From: Chloroflexus sp. Y-396-1
GTDB taxonomy: Bacteria > Chloroflexota > Chloroflexia > Chloroflexales > Chloroflexaceae
Direction: 5' to 3'
Length of the DNA stretch: 64,000 bases
Assembly: GCF_000516515.1 (NCBI RefSeq)
Contig: NZ_KI911784.1
Location: forward strand, 1,054,001-1,118,000
Numbering within the stretch: position 1 is the stretch's first letter; the number at the start of each line of letters is the position of its first letter. A program made the translations under genes and the position numbers. This document shows, piece after piece, positions 1-9,117 of the stretch. Below the pieces are notes generated by a model, which was given only the letters and a program-made list of their open reading frames with translations, was not told where the DNA came from and ran no database searches.

Positions 1-669
1 TACGGTATTCGCACTACTCACGATAACCTGACGGCTGCGCAATGGGGCCGCGTGGTTATCTTCGCCGTGAAGCCGCAACAACTCCGGCGCGTCTTGCCTC
101 CACTGCGCGGAGCACTGCGCGACGATGACCTGGCGATTTCGGTCATTGCCGGTGCTACGATAGCCTCTTTTGCCGAAGCCCTTGATCATCAGGCTGTTGT
201 GCGCAGTATGCCAAATACTCCCGCCCAGATCGGTTGTGGCATGACCGTTTGGACGGCAGCACCGGCTGTAACTGAACGTCAGCGGAGTTGGGCGGCGACC
301 GTTTTGGGTGCACTTGGTCGCGAATTATTTGTCGATAACGAAACCTATCTTGACATGGCCACCGCAATCAACGGTACCGGGCCGGCGTATGTCTTTCTCA
401 TGATGGAAGCGATGATCGATGCTGGCGTTCATCTCGGTTTATCGCGTCGGATTGCCGAAGAACTGGTGCAGCAGACAATGTTGGGTTCAGTTCAGTACGC
501 AATCCAGAGCGGACTGCATCCGGCCCAGTTGCGGAATGCAGTCACTTCACCCGGCGGTACCAGCGCGGCGGCCCTCAGTGAGCTTGAACGCGGTGGTCTG
601 CGCACGGTATTAGCCGATGCGATTTGGGCAGCTTATCGGCGATCAGTGGAATTGGGAAGGCAAGGATAG
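1..669 (+). CDS. proC: Pyrroline-5-carboxylate reductase, 5' end outside window
   Basis: Catalyses the last step of proline synthesis, reducing 1-pyrroline-5-carboxylate with NAD(P)H. The reading frame is open from base 1, so the N-terminal Rossmann GxGxxG part lies outside the window. Visible family features are the FAVKPQQ segment, SVIAGATI, the VRSMPNTPAQIGCG motif and the C-terminal dimer domain with GTGPAYVF and TSPGGTS, which carries the substrate-binding Thr/Ser residues. The stop codon abuts the start of the next gene with no gap, so the two are co-transcribed and probably translationally coupled. The identification is firm; only the missing N-terminus is uncertain. Confidence 0.95.
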   Translation, partial: YGIRTTHDNLTAAQWGRVVIFAVKPQQLRRVLPPLRGALRDDDLAISVIAGATIASFAEALDHQAVVRSMPNTPAQIGCGMTVWTAAPAVTERQRSWAATVLGALGRELFVDNETYLDMATAINGTGPAYVFLMMEAMIDAGVHLGLSRRIAEELVQQTMLGSVQYAIQSGLHPAQLRNAVTSPGGTSAAALSELERGGLRTVLADAIWAAYRRSVELGRQG

Positions 670-1446
670 ATGGCTGTCAGCTATGCACGCGCACGGTTAA
701 CCACTGAAGACGACCGTCGCTACCGGGCTTACGTCGAAACCTTCAAGCTGCAACGCAAAAATCAGAAAGCGATCCGTCCACCTCGTCAACGTGACATCTT
801 TGGTGGACAGGCCGAGGCTGCGTTGCGCGACTGGTTGGCAGCCCGTCTGCCACTCGATGAGCGACGGATACTTGAATATGAAGAGCGTCGCAACCGTACA
901 GCACAAATTAAGTACCGCGAGCTTGACGCGCTAGCAATTGTCGATGGCGTTGCCTGGGTGTTTGAGATCAAGGCCAGCCGTACTGCCAGTGCCCTACGCC
1001 GTGCCGTCGCCCAGCTCAACGAGACACGCCAGATCCTACACTTGCTGTTCCATCGGGTCGGTGTGACCATTCTACTGGTTGATACCGGTATTCCGGCGGA
1101 TTCTGCCGCCGCCGATGCTTTGATGATGAGTGAACACCCACCACCACGCCGTCCTGAACCACTCGCTGAGGTGCTCGCCGCATTACCACAGTTGCGGCTG
1201 ATCGGTGATTTGAACGCTCGATCTGAAGCGGACGATCAGGTGAATCTCTTACTCTTTAGTGTTGACGATATTATCGCCCTGGTCGGTGCTGAACATTTGG
1301 CGCTAAACTGGGAAGAAGACGATATGTTCGACGATTCCGAACTCGAACCGCCACCACCGGCATCGCTTTTCGCCAGTAGCGGCGATGATGATGATGACGA
1401 CGATAACCCGCTGGCTGCTGCATTGCGCAAAGCGGGTCTTCGCTGA
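670..1446 (+). CDS. PD-(D/E)XK nuclease-like protein with acidic tail
   Basis: I do not recognise a named family. The N-terminal half has the layout of a PD-(D/E)XK nuclease core: a helix with a Glu near residue 49 (GGQAEAALRDWL), then RELDAL with Asp86, then the strand WVFEIKAS with Glu99 and Lys101, spaced as D-x12-E-x-K. The C-terminal part after about residue 210 is low-complexity and strongly acidic, with a run of eight Asp near residues 238-246. It starts directly after the proC stop and is followed 5 bp later by murT, so it sits in the same transcript. A nuclease or nucleic-acid-binding role is inference from the motif alone. Confidence 0.6.
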   Translation: MAVSYARARLTTEDDRRYRAYVETFKLQRKNQKAIRPPRQRDIFGGQAEAALRDWLAARLPLDERRILEYEERRNRTAQIKYRELDALAIVDGVAWVFEIKASRTASALRRAVAQLNETRQILHLLFHRVGVTILLVDTGIPADSAAADALMMSEHPPPRRPEPLAEVLAALPQLRLIGDLNARSEADDQVNLLLFSVDDIIALVGAEHLALNWEEDDMFDDSELEPPPPASLFASSGDDDDDDDNPLAAALRKAGLR

Positions 1447-1451
1447 ACCCT

Positions 1452-2852
1452 ATGAGCCGACTGCGCACAACCACAGCTCTGACCCTGGCCCGTACTGCCG
1501 GTATCCTTTCACGTCGCCTGGGATTCGGCGGTGGTACCAGCCTGCCCGGCCAGCTTGCACGGGCTATCGATCCGGCTATTCTTAGCAACTTCTGCCACGC
1601 CTTGCCGGCAGGCGTGATATTGATCGCTGGTACCAACGGCAAAACGACAACCAGCCGTATGCTGGCTGCTATCCTCGAACAGGCAGATGTGTCTCTCTTG
1701 TACAATCGTGCTGGTGCTAATCTACTCCCTGGTTTAACAACAGTGGCAATCAACAACGCAGACTGGCGTGGGCTACCGCGAGCAAGTTGTGCTTTGTTTG
1801 AGACAGATGAAGCTGCGTTACCACAGGCGATCGCCGAAACACAGCCGCGACTGGTCGTTCTACTTAACCTGTTCCGTGATCAACTCGATCGGTACGGCGA
1901 AATTGACACCATTGCCCGCCACTGGCGTCAGGCGCTTCAGCAACTTCCTGCAACCAGTACGGTTGTGTTCAATGCCGATGATCCGGCAATTGCCGATATA
2001 GTGCATCAGCTTCCTGTTCGCACTGTAGCCTTCGGCCTGGCCGATGAACGTCACGCAGTCGGTGCTGCTACCCACATCGCCGACTCACAGTTTTGCCATA
2101 CCTGCGGCCATCGCTACCAGTATCAGCGCATCTTCTATGCCCACATCGGTCACTACGTCTGCCCACAGTGTGGTCATCGGCGCCCTGATCCGGTCATTGT
2201 GTTGACCGTTCTTGAACCAGATGGGCTTGAGGGGAGTGATCTCCAGATCGACCATCCCAACGGTCAACTCCGGTTTCACCTACCATTACCAGGTCTCTAC
2301 AACGCCCAAAATGCGCTTGCGGCTACGGCAGCGGCGCTGGCTTCAGGTATCGACACACCAACAATTTGTACAGCGCTGAGTAATATTCAGGCTGCTTTTG
2401 GTCGTATTGAACGCATCACTGCCGGTAGCCATGGCCCAACAATGCTGATCGCCCTGATCAAAAATCCAGTTGGGGCTTCAGAGACGGTACGGATGTTCAC
2501 AACAGCGACTACCAGGCCACTCCATCTCCTGATCGCCATAAATGATCGCTTCGCCGATGGTACCGATGTTTCGTGGCTATGGGACGCCGATTTTGAGCCA
2601 TTAGCTCAGCGGGTAGCCCATGTGACTGTCAGCGGTACTCGTGCTGCCGATATGGCGTTACGTCTCGATTATGCTGGTGTTGCTGCCGAAGCCATTACTG
2701 TCATCGATGATCTCCCCCCTGCACTCGATACCGCACTGGCAGCTCTGCCACCTGGTGAAACGCTTGCCATTCTGCCCACCTATACTGCGATGCTCGAATT
2801 GCGCAGCGAAATTACCCGTCGCGGCTGGGCGCGTCCCTTTTGGGAAGCGTAG
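1452..2852 (+). CDS. murT: MurT-like Mur ligase (lipid II isoglutaminyl synthase subunit)
   Basis: Mur-ligase family protein of 466 residues. The ATP-binding loop GTNGKTT is at residues 60-66. A four-cysteine zinc ribbon (CHTCGH at 215-220 and CPQCGH at 237-242) is inserted in the central domain; this insertion separates MurT from MurC-F. The C-terminal domain matches the DUF1727 part of the family. In Gram-positive bacteria MurT with the glutaminase GatD amidates D-Glu of lipid II. gatD usually follows murT immediately, but here a non-coding repeat element follows, so the partner must lie elsewhere. No clear ribosome-binding site is seen before the ATG at 1452, which is 5 bp after the preceding stop. 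Confidence 0.85.
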   Translation: MSRLRTTTALTLARTAGILSRRLGFGGGTSLPGQLARAIDPAILSNFCHALPAGVILIAGTNGKTTTSRMLAAILEQADVSLLYNRAGANLLPGLTTVAINNADWRGLPRASCALFETDEAALPQAIAETQPRLVVLLNLFRDQLDRYGEIDTIARHWRQALQQLPATSTVVFNADDPAIADIVHQLPVRTVAFGLADERHAVGAATHIADSQFCHTCGHRYQYQRIFYAHIGHYVCPQCGHRRPDPVIVLTVLEPDGLEGSDLQIDHPNGQLRFHLPLPGLYNAQNALAATAAALASGIDTPTICTALSNIQAAFGRIERITAGSHGPTMLIALIKNPVGASETVRMFTTATTRPLHLLIAINDRFADGTDVSWLWDADFEPLAQRVAHVTVSGTRAADMALRLDYAGVAAEAITVIDDLPPALDTALAALPPGETLAILPTYTAMLELRSEITRRGWARPFWEA

Positions 2853-3010
2853 AGACATCTCAGAATTGTCATTCTGTAACTTATATTGTCTAAGAGCCTT
2901 ATCAAAACCCGGATTTCTCATCGGGTACATACCGTACCCGTGCAACCATTGCGTGAGGGATTTCCAACGTTCTTTCGCTCCAGCCACCCCCACGTTCCCC
3001 CTTACTCTAG

Positions 3011-3205
3011 CAAACGGGAGCCAGGGGGAAGGTGCGGGGACTCCCCTCCCCCCCTTCCTCGCCCCAAGCGGCGGAGCAGACGGGAGCCAGGGAGAAGATG
3101 CGGAGACTCCCATCCCCCCTTCCTCGCCCCCAGCGGCGGAGCAGACAGGAGCCAGGGAGAAGATGCGGGGACTCCCATCTCCCCCTTCCTCGCCCCCAGC
3201 GGGGG
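3011..3205. repeat. Three tandem units of about 65 bp
   Basis: Three successive units starting near 3011, 3076 and 3141. Each contains a GGGAGCCAGGG-type segment, a GACTCCC segment and a CCCCCTTCCTCGCCCC segment. The units differ by a few substitutions, and the third merges into the hairpin repeat that follows. They explain most of the extra length of this element copy over the one at 6393-6701. Confidence 0.8.
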
Positions 3206-3402
3206 AGAGGAAGGGGGCTGGGGGGAAGGTGAGGGCCCCCGTTCCATCGCGTCGCCGCGACGCATGCGTTACCTGCCACCGGTTCCCTGACCACTGGAGC
3301 AACCACCCTCCCCCTTCCTCGCCCCCAGCGGGGGAGAGGAAGGGGGCTGGGGGGAAGGTGAGGGCCCCCCGTTCCATCGCGTCGCCACGACGCATGCGTT
3401 AC
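3181..3402. repeat. Direct duplication of a hairpin repeat, period about 128 bp
   Basis: A segment of about 92 bp occurs at 3181-3272 and again at 3309-3402 with very few differences. Each copy has inverted CCCCCTTCC and GGAAGGGGG arms, then GGTGAGGGCCCCC and TTCCATCGCGTCGCC. The same hairpin core recurs at 6292, 6481, 17222 and 55934, and in weaker form at 19311, 30352 and 36040. Confidence 0.8.
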
Positions 3403-3729
3403 CCACCAACGGTTCCCCGAAACACTCTATTGCGTATCATTGTCGAGCCTCATCAACGGATCAGGTTTTTGATCATGCTCTAAGATTCGCTCACTCACAG
3501 CGATTTCCTGGCACGCCGACATCGTTCTGAACAGTAGCGTACCTCATTCCAGCAGGCAGCCCACTTTTTGCGCCATTCAAAGGGGCGCTGACATACTACA
3601 CATATTTTGGTCGGCAATTGACCTTTGCGCCTCGGCGTATGCTCTGTGGCATTAGTCTGGTTTGTGCGTGCCATCCTCGCATATCCTTTTGCGCTGAAAA
3701 ACGTTCTAATCTATAGAGTAGGTTTACTA

Positions 3730-3758
3730 TTGCCACAATAGTGCTCTATAGGTATTGT
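3730..3758 (+). promoter_or_regulatory. Possible sigma70-type promoter for comF
   Basis: TTGCCA at 3730-3735 and TATTGT at 3753-3758 are separated by 17 bp. Transcription would start about 30 bp before the ATG at 3794. The rest of the gap between the element end (3482) and this site shows no gene. Confidence 0.4.
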
Positions 3759-3793
3759 ACGTGCTTTATCGTGATAGCAAGACGCGGTGTGGT

Positions 3794-4429
3794 ATGCTTG
3801 ATCACATTCTGAACTGGCTATTTCCTGATCGCTGTGCTGGCTGTTATCGTCTAACCGGCAACCTCTTCTGTGCTACCTGTCGCGAGCGGCTCCAACCGTT
3901 TCCGCCCCTTCCGCCACCTCCCGGTCTCGATAGCGCATGGGTTGCCTTTCGTTACGAAGGCGAATTGATCAGAGCTATCCATCAACTCAAATACAATCGG
4001 CGGCGACGGATCGCCTACGCTTTAGGCGATCTGCTGGCGGCTGCTGTCGGCCCACTTGCTGCCGATGCTCTTATCGCAGTTCCTCTGCACCGTGACCGAC
4101 TACGCGAACGTGGTTTTAATCAGGCAGCCGAGATCGCCAGTCGTCTCTGTGGGCCTGGTAGACCGCCACTAATCGAGGGTTTGGTGCGGGTGCGCGCCAC
4201 CAATCGGCAAGCCCGACTTGCCGCTCGCAATCGTGCAGCCAATGTTGCAGGTGCTTTCGTCTGGGTCAAACGCACGCCGCCACCGCGTCGTGTAATCCTG
4301 ATCGACGATGTACTCACCACCGGCGCCACACTCGCAGCATGTGCAGCCGCTTTACGTAGCGCCGGCGCACAATCTGTCAGTGCAGTGGCATTAGCCCGTT
4401 CGTTAATTGGCGACTCCGTTGTACAATAG
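3794..4429 (+). CDS. comF: ComF family phosphoribosyltransferase-like protein
   Basis: ComF-type protein: an N-terminal four-cysteine zinc finger (Cys14, 17, 26, 29 counted from this start, within DRCAGC and CATC) followed by a type I phosphoribosyltransferase domain. The PRPP loop [14 protein letters not shown] is near the C-terminus. In naturally competent bacteria ComF helps bring single-stranded DNA into the cytoplasm; here that role is inferred from the family only. A TTG start at 3755 is possible, but the ATG at 3794 places the zinc finger at the usual distance from the N-terminus and lies downstream of the putative promoter. A TACAAT hexamer overlaps the stop codon and may serve the next gene. 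Confidence 0.85.
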   Translation: MLDHILNWLFPDRCAGCYRLTGNLFCATCRERLQPFPPLPPPPGLDSAWVAFRYEGELIRAIHQLKYNRRRRIAYALGDLLAAAVGPLAADALIAVPLHRDRLRERGFNQAAEIASRLCGPGRPPLIEGLVRVRATNRQARLAARNRAANVAGAFVWVKRTPPPRRVILIDDVLTTGATLAACAAALRSAGAQSVSAVALARSLIGDSVVQ

Positions 4430-4469
4430 AGATATACGTCCGAGAACCATTCATCAGTCAGGAGGGACG

Positions 4470-6164
4470 ATGATGTCTGACATTGAGCAGCTTACCGCCG
4501 CCCATGAGCAATGGGAACAGCAGTGTCTCTGGCCAGCTCTGCGCCGGACACCCGAACGCTCAGGCCCGTTCATGACTACCAGTAGCTCACCTGTTGAACG
4601 GCTCTACACGCCACTCGATCTGACCCGCGACGGTATTTCTCTGACAGAACATTTTCTGCAGAATGTTGGCTACCCTGGTCAGTACCCTTTCACACGGGGT
4701 ATTCACCCAACCGGTTACCGCGGCAAATTGTGGACAATGCGCCTGTTTGCCGGTTTTGGTAGTGCTGAAGAGACCAATGCCCGCTTTAAGTATCTGCTAG
4801 AGCAAGGTCAGACTGGCCTATCCATCGCATTCGACATGCCAACGTTGTACGGACGTGATACCGACCATCCGCTGGTCGAGGGTGAATTTGGCAAATGCGG
4901 TGTGGCAGTATCTTCGCTGGCCGACATGGAGATTCTGCTGGCCGATCTGCCGCTCGATCAAGTTAGCACCTCAATGACGATCAACTCGCCAGCAGCGATG
5001 ATCTGGGCAATGTATCTGGTGGTTGCCGAAAAGCGCGGGATTCCCTGGAGCAAATTACGTGGTACGATTCAGAACGATATTCTGAAAGAGTATATTGCCC
5101 AGAACGAGTACATCTTCCCGCCTGAACCGAGTATGCGCCTGGTTGTCGATACTATCGAATTTGCTACCCGTCATGTACCCCAGTGGAATCCCATCAGCGT
5201 GAGTGGGTACCATATCCGTGAGGCTGGCAGTACCGCCGTACAAGAACTGGCTTTCACGTTGGCCGATGGATTTGCTTATGTTGAAGCAGCGCTAGAACGC
5301 GGTCTGGATATTGACGAATTTGCACCGCGAATTAGTTTCTTCTTCAACGCCCACAACGACTTCTTTGAAGAGATTGCGAAATATCGTGCTGCGCGCCGCA
5401 TCTGGGCGCGGGCGATGCGCGAACGCTACGGAGCAAAGAACGAGCGTTCGTGGTGGTTACGCTTCCATACCCAAACTGCCGGTTGTTCATTGACTGCTCA
5501 GCAGCCTGAAATCAATATTGTGCGTACTGCCATTCAGGCCCTGGCCGCAGTACTCGGTGGTACCCAGAGCCTCCATACTAATTCGATGGATGAAGCCCTG
5601 GCCTTGCCATCGGAAAAAGCAGTGACAATAGCCCTGCGCACCCAGCAAATCATTGCCTATGAAAGTGGTGTAGCCAACACGGTTGATCCGCTCGGCGGTA
5701 GCTATTTCGTGGAAGCCCTGACCGACCGTATGGAGCGTGAAGCACAACAAATCTTCGATGCAATCAATGCCCAAGGTGGGGTTATTGCCGCGATACGCAA
5801 CGGCTACTTCCACCGCGAGATCGCCGATGCTGCGTACCGCTACCAGCAAGAGATTGATCGCGGCGAACGCATTATTGTCGGTGTAAATGCCTTCCAGGAC
5901 GATGAGCCGATAACCATCCCGATTCTACAGATGGACCCAGAGGGGGAGAAGCGCCATCTCGAACGCCTCAATCGGGTGCGCCGCGAGCGTGATCAGGAAC
6001 TGGTAAAGCGTCGGCTGGCCGAATTACGTGCTGCTGCACAGGGTACCGAGAATATGATGCCAGCGATTCTCGAATGTGTCCGCGCTTACTGCACACTTGG
6101 CGAGATGTGTGATGTGCTCCGCGAAGTGTTTGGGGTGTATCAGCAGGATTCGGTGATCGTGTAA
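4470..6164 (+). CDS. mcmA: Methylmalonyl-CoA mutase large subunit, catalytic domain only
   Basis: Catalyses the B12-dependent interconversion of methylmalonyl-CoA and succinyl-CoA. The 564 residues cover the TIM-barrel catalytic domain, with RLFAGFG, the MTINSPA motif, SGYHIREAG carrying the conserved active-site His, and [13 protein letters not shown]. The protein ends near residue 560 without the B12-binding domain (DxHxxG), so a separate small subunit must supply cobalamin. In Chloroflexus this step belongs to the 3-hydroxypropionate CO2-fixation cycle. Start: AGGAGG at 4460-4465 supports ATG 4470 or 4473 over the GTG at 4407, which lies inside comF. A TACAAT at 4422-4427 may be its -10. 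Confidence 0.93.
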   Translation: MMSDIEQLTAAHEQWEQQCLWPALRRTPERSGPFMTTSSSPVERLYTPLDLTRDGISLTEHFLQNVGYPGQYPFTRGIHPTGYRGKLWTMRLFAGFGSAEETNARFKYLLEQGQTGLSIAFDMPTLYGRDTDHPLVEGEFGKCGVAVSSLADMEILLADLPLDQVSTSMTINSPAAMIWAMYLVVAEKRGIPWSKLRGTIQNDILKEYIAQNEYIFPPEPSMRLVVDTIEFATRHVPQWNPISVSGYHIREAGSTAVQELAFTLADGFAYVEAALERGLDIDEFAPRISFFFNAHNDFFEEIAKYRAARRIWARAMRERYGAKNERSWWLRFHTQTAGCSLTAQQPEINIVRTAIQALAAVLGGTQSLHTNSMDEALALPSEKAVTIALRTQQIIAYESGVANTVDPLGGSYFVEALTDRMEREAQQIFDAINAQGGVIAAIRNGYFHREIADAAYRYQQEIDRGERIIVGVNAFQDDEPITIPILQMDPEGEKRHLERLNRVRRERDQELVKRRLAELRAAAQGTENMMPAILECVRAYCTLGEMCDVLREVFGVYQQDSVIV

Positions 6165-6291
6165 ATTCGCTTTCGACGAGCGTTCGAGATGTAGGAATTT
6201 TCAACATTCTTCTCCACCCAGGAGCGGGAACGGAGAAGAGTAGAATGAAGGAGAGAGTAAGCGGAAGGAGCCGATTCTCAGCCTGCCTCAA

Positions 6292-6345
6292 GTGCCCCCT
6301 TCCACTCCCCTGTGGGAGCGGAAGGGGGCTTGGAGAAAGGTTAGA
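6292..6345. repeat. Dispersed GC-rich hairpin repeat
   Basis: CCCCCTTCCACTCCC and GGGAGCGGAAGGGGG form a long inverted repeat, followed by GGAGAAAGGTTAGAGAG. It belongs to the same family as the hairpins inside the 2891-3482 element. It lies 128 bp past the mutase stop and could also end transcription. Confidence 0.7.
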
Positions 6346-6392
6346 GAGCAAACATGCTGCGCAGGACGGCCCCTGAAAACGTTGAAAACCCC

Positions 6393-6701
6393 TAAGACCT
6401 CAAAGACCCGGATTTCCCATGAGGCTCGTACCGTGCCTGTGCAACCATTTGGGAGGTTGCCAATATGCTTTCGCTCTCGCACCCCACCTTCCTCCTCCCT
6501 CTCCCCATGGGGGAAAGGAAGGGTGCTAAGGGGGCAGGCGAGGACCGCCAGGCGTGCGCCGCAGCACAAGCGCTGAAACCATCGAAACCCTTTTCCATCG
6601 CGTCGCGGAGACGCATGGCGTTGCCCACCAACGTTTCCCTAACCATTGTCGATGTCATTGGTCGAGACTCATCAACAGCCCAGGTTTTTGATCATCCCCT
6701 A
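6393..6701. mobile_element. MITE-like element, copy 2 (about 309 bp)
   Basis: The left end reads CTAAGACCTCAAAGACCCGG and the right end CAGGTTTTTGATCATCCCCT followed by AAG. Interior matches to the copy at 2891-3482 include ACCGTGCCTGTGCAACCATT near the left, the TTTCCATCGCGTCGC segment, and the ACTCATCAAC segment near the right. Only one hairpin repeat unit (6481-6543) is present. The left flank GAAAACGTTGAAAACC (6375-6390) also occurs, inverted, beyond the right end of the copy at 55390-55722, so the true boundary may lie further out. From 6702 to 6985 I see no gene. Confidence 0.6.
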
Positions 6702-6985
6702 AGACCGGGTAGAGCAAAAAGTTCTAGGAGTCTGTCTGAAAACCCTTTGCGCTTCTAGTCGTTCGTGCACATTTTGGGTGCGAGGGAGCCTTACTCGCGG
6801 AATTGTAGTCCAAAATCCTTTTCCTCCCTGCTGACACTGGGGAATGGGCCTCTCGCCGATCATGCCTGTCACCTCACCGATAGGGCGAGGCCAAACCCAT
6901 CTATCATGGCCTGGTATTTGTAAACATCTTCTGTTCACCCTTGAACGTTCCTAAAAGATGGGTAACGGTCAGGAACAATTCAACC

Positions 6986-8917
6986 TCATCCGATATGACG
7001 TTTCACCATAATACACTCGTACCACCGGTCGGCTACCCGTAGTGCGAGATACACCAGCGCTAAGACTGCTGCTGTGCGTCCGATCCACTGCTGCCTCCAG
7101 AGCCATTCTAATGCCAACGCCATGCACAAGGCTGCCAGAGGTAACATGAAGAAAACCTGCTTGAGGATCATATCGGCAATGTTCCAGCTCACGAGCGAGT
7201 AGAGCACGAGCACTGCCCACCAGCCGAAGAGCAATCCATGCGCACGGCGCGCCGCTGACCACGCCAGAATTGCTCCACCGACAATCAGCACAATACCCGG
7301 CCAGGTCAAATGGTTAAGCATATACGCCCCATCAATAGCCGGTGTGGGCAGGGGTGATGCTTCGGCCCGTACAACTCGTTGGCTAAGAGCCGAGCTGATA
7401 GCCGGCAATGTCTCGGTGACAATCACCGGTACATACCACATGTGATAGACGACAAACGCCATCCCCTCGGCGATAGCCAGGCCCAACAACAACAGCTTGC
7501 CACGTTGCGTTGCCTGCGTCTCACACCGGATCAACTCAAACAGGGCATAGATACCCATCATCGTGAACGCCATAATCCCCACTACCGTATATGTGAGCAT
7601 TGCCAACACTGCGGCAGCCGCAACTCCCCACAATGCCCGTCGCTCACCAGGCTGATCGTCGTAGGCCAGGACAACTGCAATCAGTACCAGCGTGCCCCAG
7701 AGTCCCAGTTGTGTAGGCCAGTTTCCCCATGAAATCAGAAAATACGGCATCAGCAAGAGGTGATAGCAGCCGGCTGCTGCCACTGCCAGTCCTGGTCGCC
7801 CGAACAGACGGAGGGCGATATACGCAATGAACAGACTGCGTGAAGCGTCAAGCGCCGTATTTAATACATTCGATGCCAGGCCCAGATCGATACCGACTAA
7901 GCCGAATGGAGCAGTGATCAAATACCAGAGCGGTGAGTAGGGAAAATGTCCACCCTCGAAGCCAACCGTCTCGCCCAATAGAGTAACCCTACTCGGCACA
8001 ACAAGCTCGATAAAGCGTCCATCAAGGACTAACTGCGTGCGGGGCACATGCCAGCGTTCATCATAAACGATAGTCTGGGGATAAATGACACCACCGATCT
8101 TGATCAACGCTGCCAGCAATACAATACGCCAGAGCCACGTTTCATACCACTGCGGCAATGTTTCACCACCACGGGCAAATGCAAAACGGGTGAAACTCCG
8201 CAATGGACCTAAACAGACGTGGAATCCCAACAACAATCCCCACAGCATTGGCGTAAAGATAGCCCACCAGATACGGAAAGCGGCCAGTAAACCACCCAGC
8301 GTGATAAGTGCTGCTACCATAATCACGCCTGCCGATGCGCGCTCGACAGCTAGGCGTCGTAATAGCCAGTAGCCCAGGCCACCAATCAGCGCCAGATGAA
8401 TGGCTTGCCAGAATGGCCAGCCGTACTCCAACTGATACGCCGCGATCCAATCGAGTGCCACACCTAGCTGACGTGGGTCGCTAGTGGTGGTGAAAGTTGA
8501 GCTGGTAAGGTATATGTTCAGATTGTCATCACCAGGCGGTAAGAGAATATAGTAGCGGGCAAGCTCACTACGTAGACTTAATTTGATCGGCTCGATCTCC
8601 TGTGTGCCGATCAGCAATTCAGCTGGTGGGTTGCCCTCTGGTCGGTATCCGCTGGCACGTATAATCAATGTTGTCCAGCTCGATCCAATACCGGGGAACG
8701 AGACACGAGCCTCAGCTTTGGTAAACGAGTAGGAGAATTGTTGATTCCGTTCTAACCCATGAAAACCCTCGATGTACGGCAGTGCATATGTGGTACCAAT
8801 ATCGATCTGTCCAGCAGGTGATGCTAAGCCTGCCAGACCAGCACAAACCATCCCCACCAGCATCACGCCAATGATGAACCAAACATCGTGCGATAAGCGT
8901 AGAAACCGCTGTTTCAT
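6986..8917 (-). CDS. Large polytopic membrane protein, GT-C-like
   Basis: I do not recognise the exact family. About 643 residues with an N-terminal membrane segment (WFIIGVMLVGMVCAGLAGL), an extracytoplasmic region of roughly 150 residues rich in beta-prone sequence, and then ten or more hydrophobic segments. A loop after the middle membrane segments contains YDERWH. An acidic residue there would fit GT-C glycosyltransferases, which use lipid-linked sugar donors, but this is a weak resemblance. The frame is open upstream to 9013. The ATG at 8917 was chosen because GGGAG lies 6 bp before it, and it puts the first membrane segment near the N-terminus. Confidence 0.6.
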   Translation of the reverse strand: MKQRFLRLSHDVWFIIGVMLVGMVCAGLAGLASPAGQIDIGTTYALPYIEGFHGLERNQQFSYSFTKAEARVSFPGIGSSWTTLIIRASGYRPEGNPPAELLIGTQEIEPIKLSLRSELARYYILLPPGDDNLNIYLTSSTFTTTSDPRQLGVALDWIAAYQLEYGWPFWQAIHLALIGGLGYWLLRRLAVERASAGVIMVAALITLGGLLAAFRIWWAIFTPMLWGLLLGFHVCLGPLRSFTRFAFARGGETLPQWYETWLWRIVLLAALIKIGGVIYPQTIVYDERWHVPRTQLVLDGRFIELVVPSRVTLLGETVGFEGGHFPYSPLWYLITAPFGLVGIDLGLASNVLNTALDASRSLFIAYIALRLFGRPGLAVAAAGCYHLLLMPYFLISWGNWPTQLGLWGTLVLIAVVLAYDDQPGERRALWGVAAAAVLAMLTYTVVGIMAFTMMGIYALFELIRCETQATQRGKLLLLGLAIAEGMAFVVYHMWYVPVIVTETLPAISSALSQRVVRAEASPLPTPAIDGAYMLNHLTWPGIVLIVGGAILAWSAARRAHGLLFGWWAVLVLYSLVSWNIADMILKQVFFMLPLAALCMALALEWLWRQQWIGRTAAVLALVYLALRVADRWYECIMVKRHIG

Positions 8918-9117
8918 AATTGCTCCCATAGTGGTTGTCAGTTCCCGATAAGCGCCAAAGTGAATATCGATAGGTCGTGCAGAGACCGTCCACGCACACC
9001 CGAAGTTCAACACAAGGCGTAGAGACGAGCGTGGTCTCTGCTACAATGTCCACCCGTTCATACCCAGTGCCTCTTACACAAATCCTACACTCTTCCCCTG
9101 TTTTGACATCGTTCCTG

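Larger units (their letters stand above)
2891..3482. mobile_element. MITE-like element, copy 1 (about 590 bp)
   Basis: Non-coding element with imperfect terminal inverted repeats. The left end (2890-2915) begins CTAAGAGCCTTATCAAAAC; the reverse complement of the right end (3459-3484) begins CTTAGAGCATGATCAAAAA. By eye 20 of 26 positions agree. Both ends carry CTAAG with a TA dinucleotide. The interior holds tandem GC-rich repeats, which make this copy longer than the one at 6393-6701. The two copies share the left 75 bp and the right 110 bp. No transposase is encoded. The overlapping long reading frames on both strands are repeat artefacts. The exact boundary and target duplication are uncertain. 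Confidence 0.65.

Noticed and set aside
3011-3205. CRISPR array
   Set aside because: The units are head-to-tail without unique spacers, the period is about 65 bp and no cas genes are present.
2641-3483. Overlapping long reading frames on both strands through the repeats (for example 2641-3483 plus and 2658-3395 minus)
   Set aside because: They run through GC-rich tandem repeats and murT in wrong frames, give Pro/Gly/Arg-rich low-complexity products, and have no ribosome-binding site or family resemblance.
6288-6758. Four small frames on both strands
   Set aside because: They are artefacts of the hairpin repeat and element copy 2; no start signals and no resemblance to proteins.
9103-9108. 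TTGACA as -35 of the clpC promoter
   Set aside because: Spacing to TATACT is only 12 bp. The extended -10 explains the promoter better.
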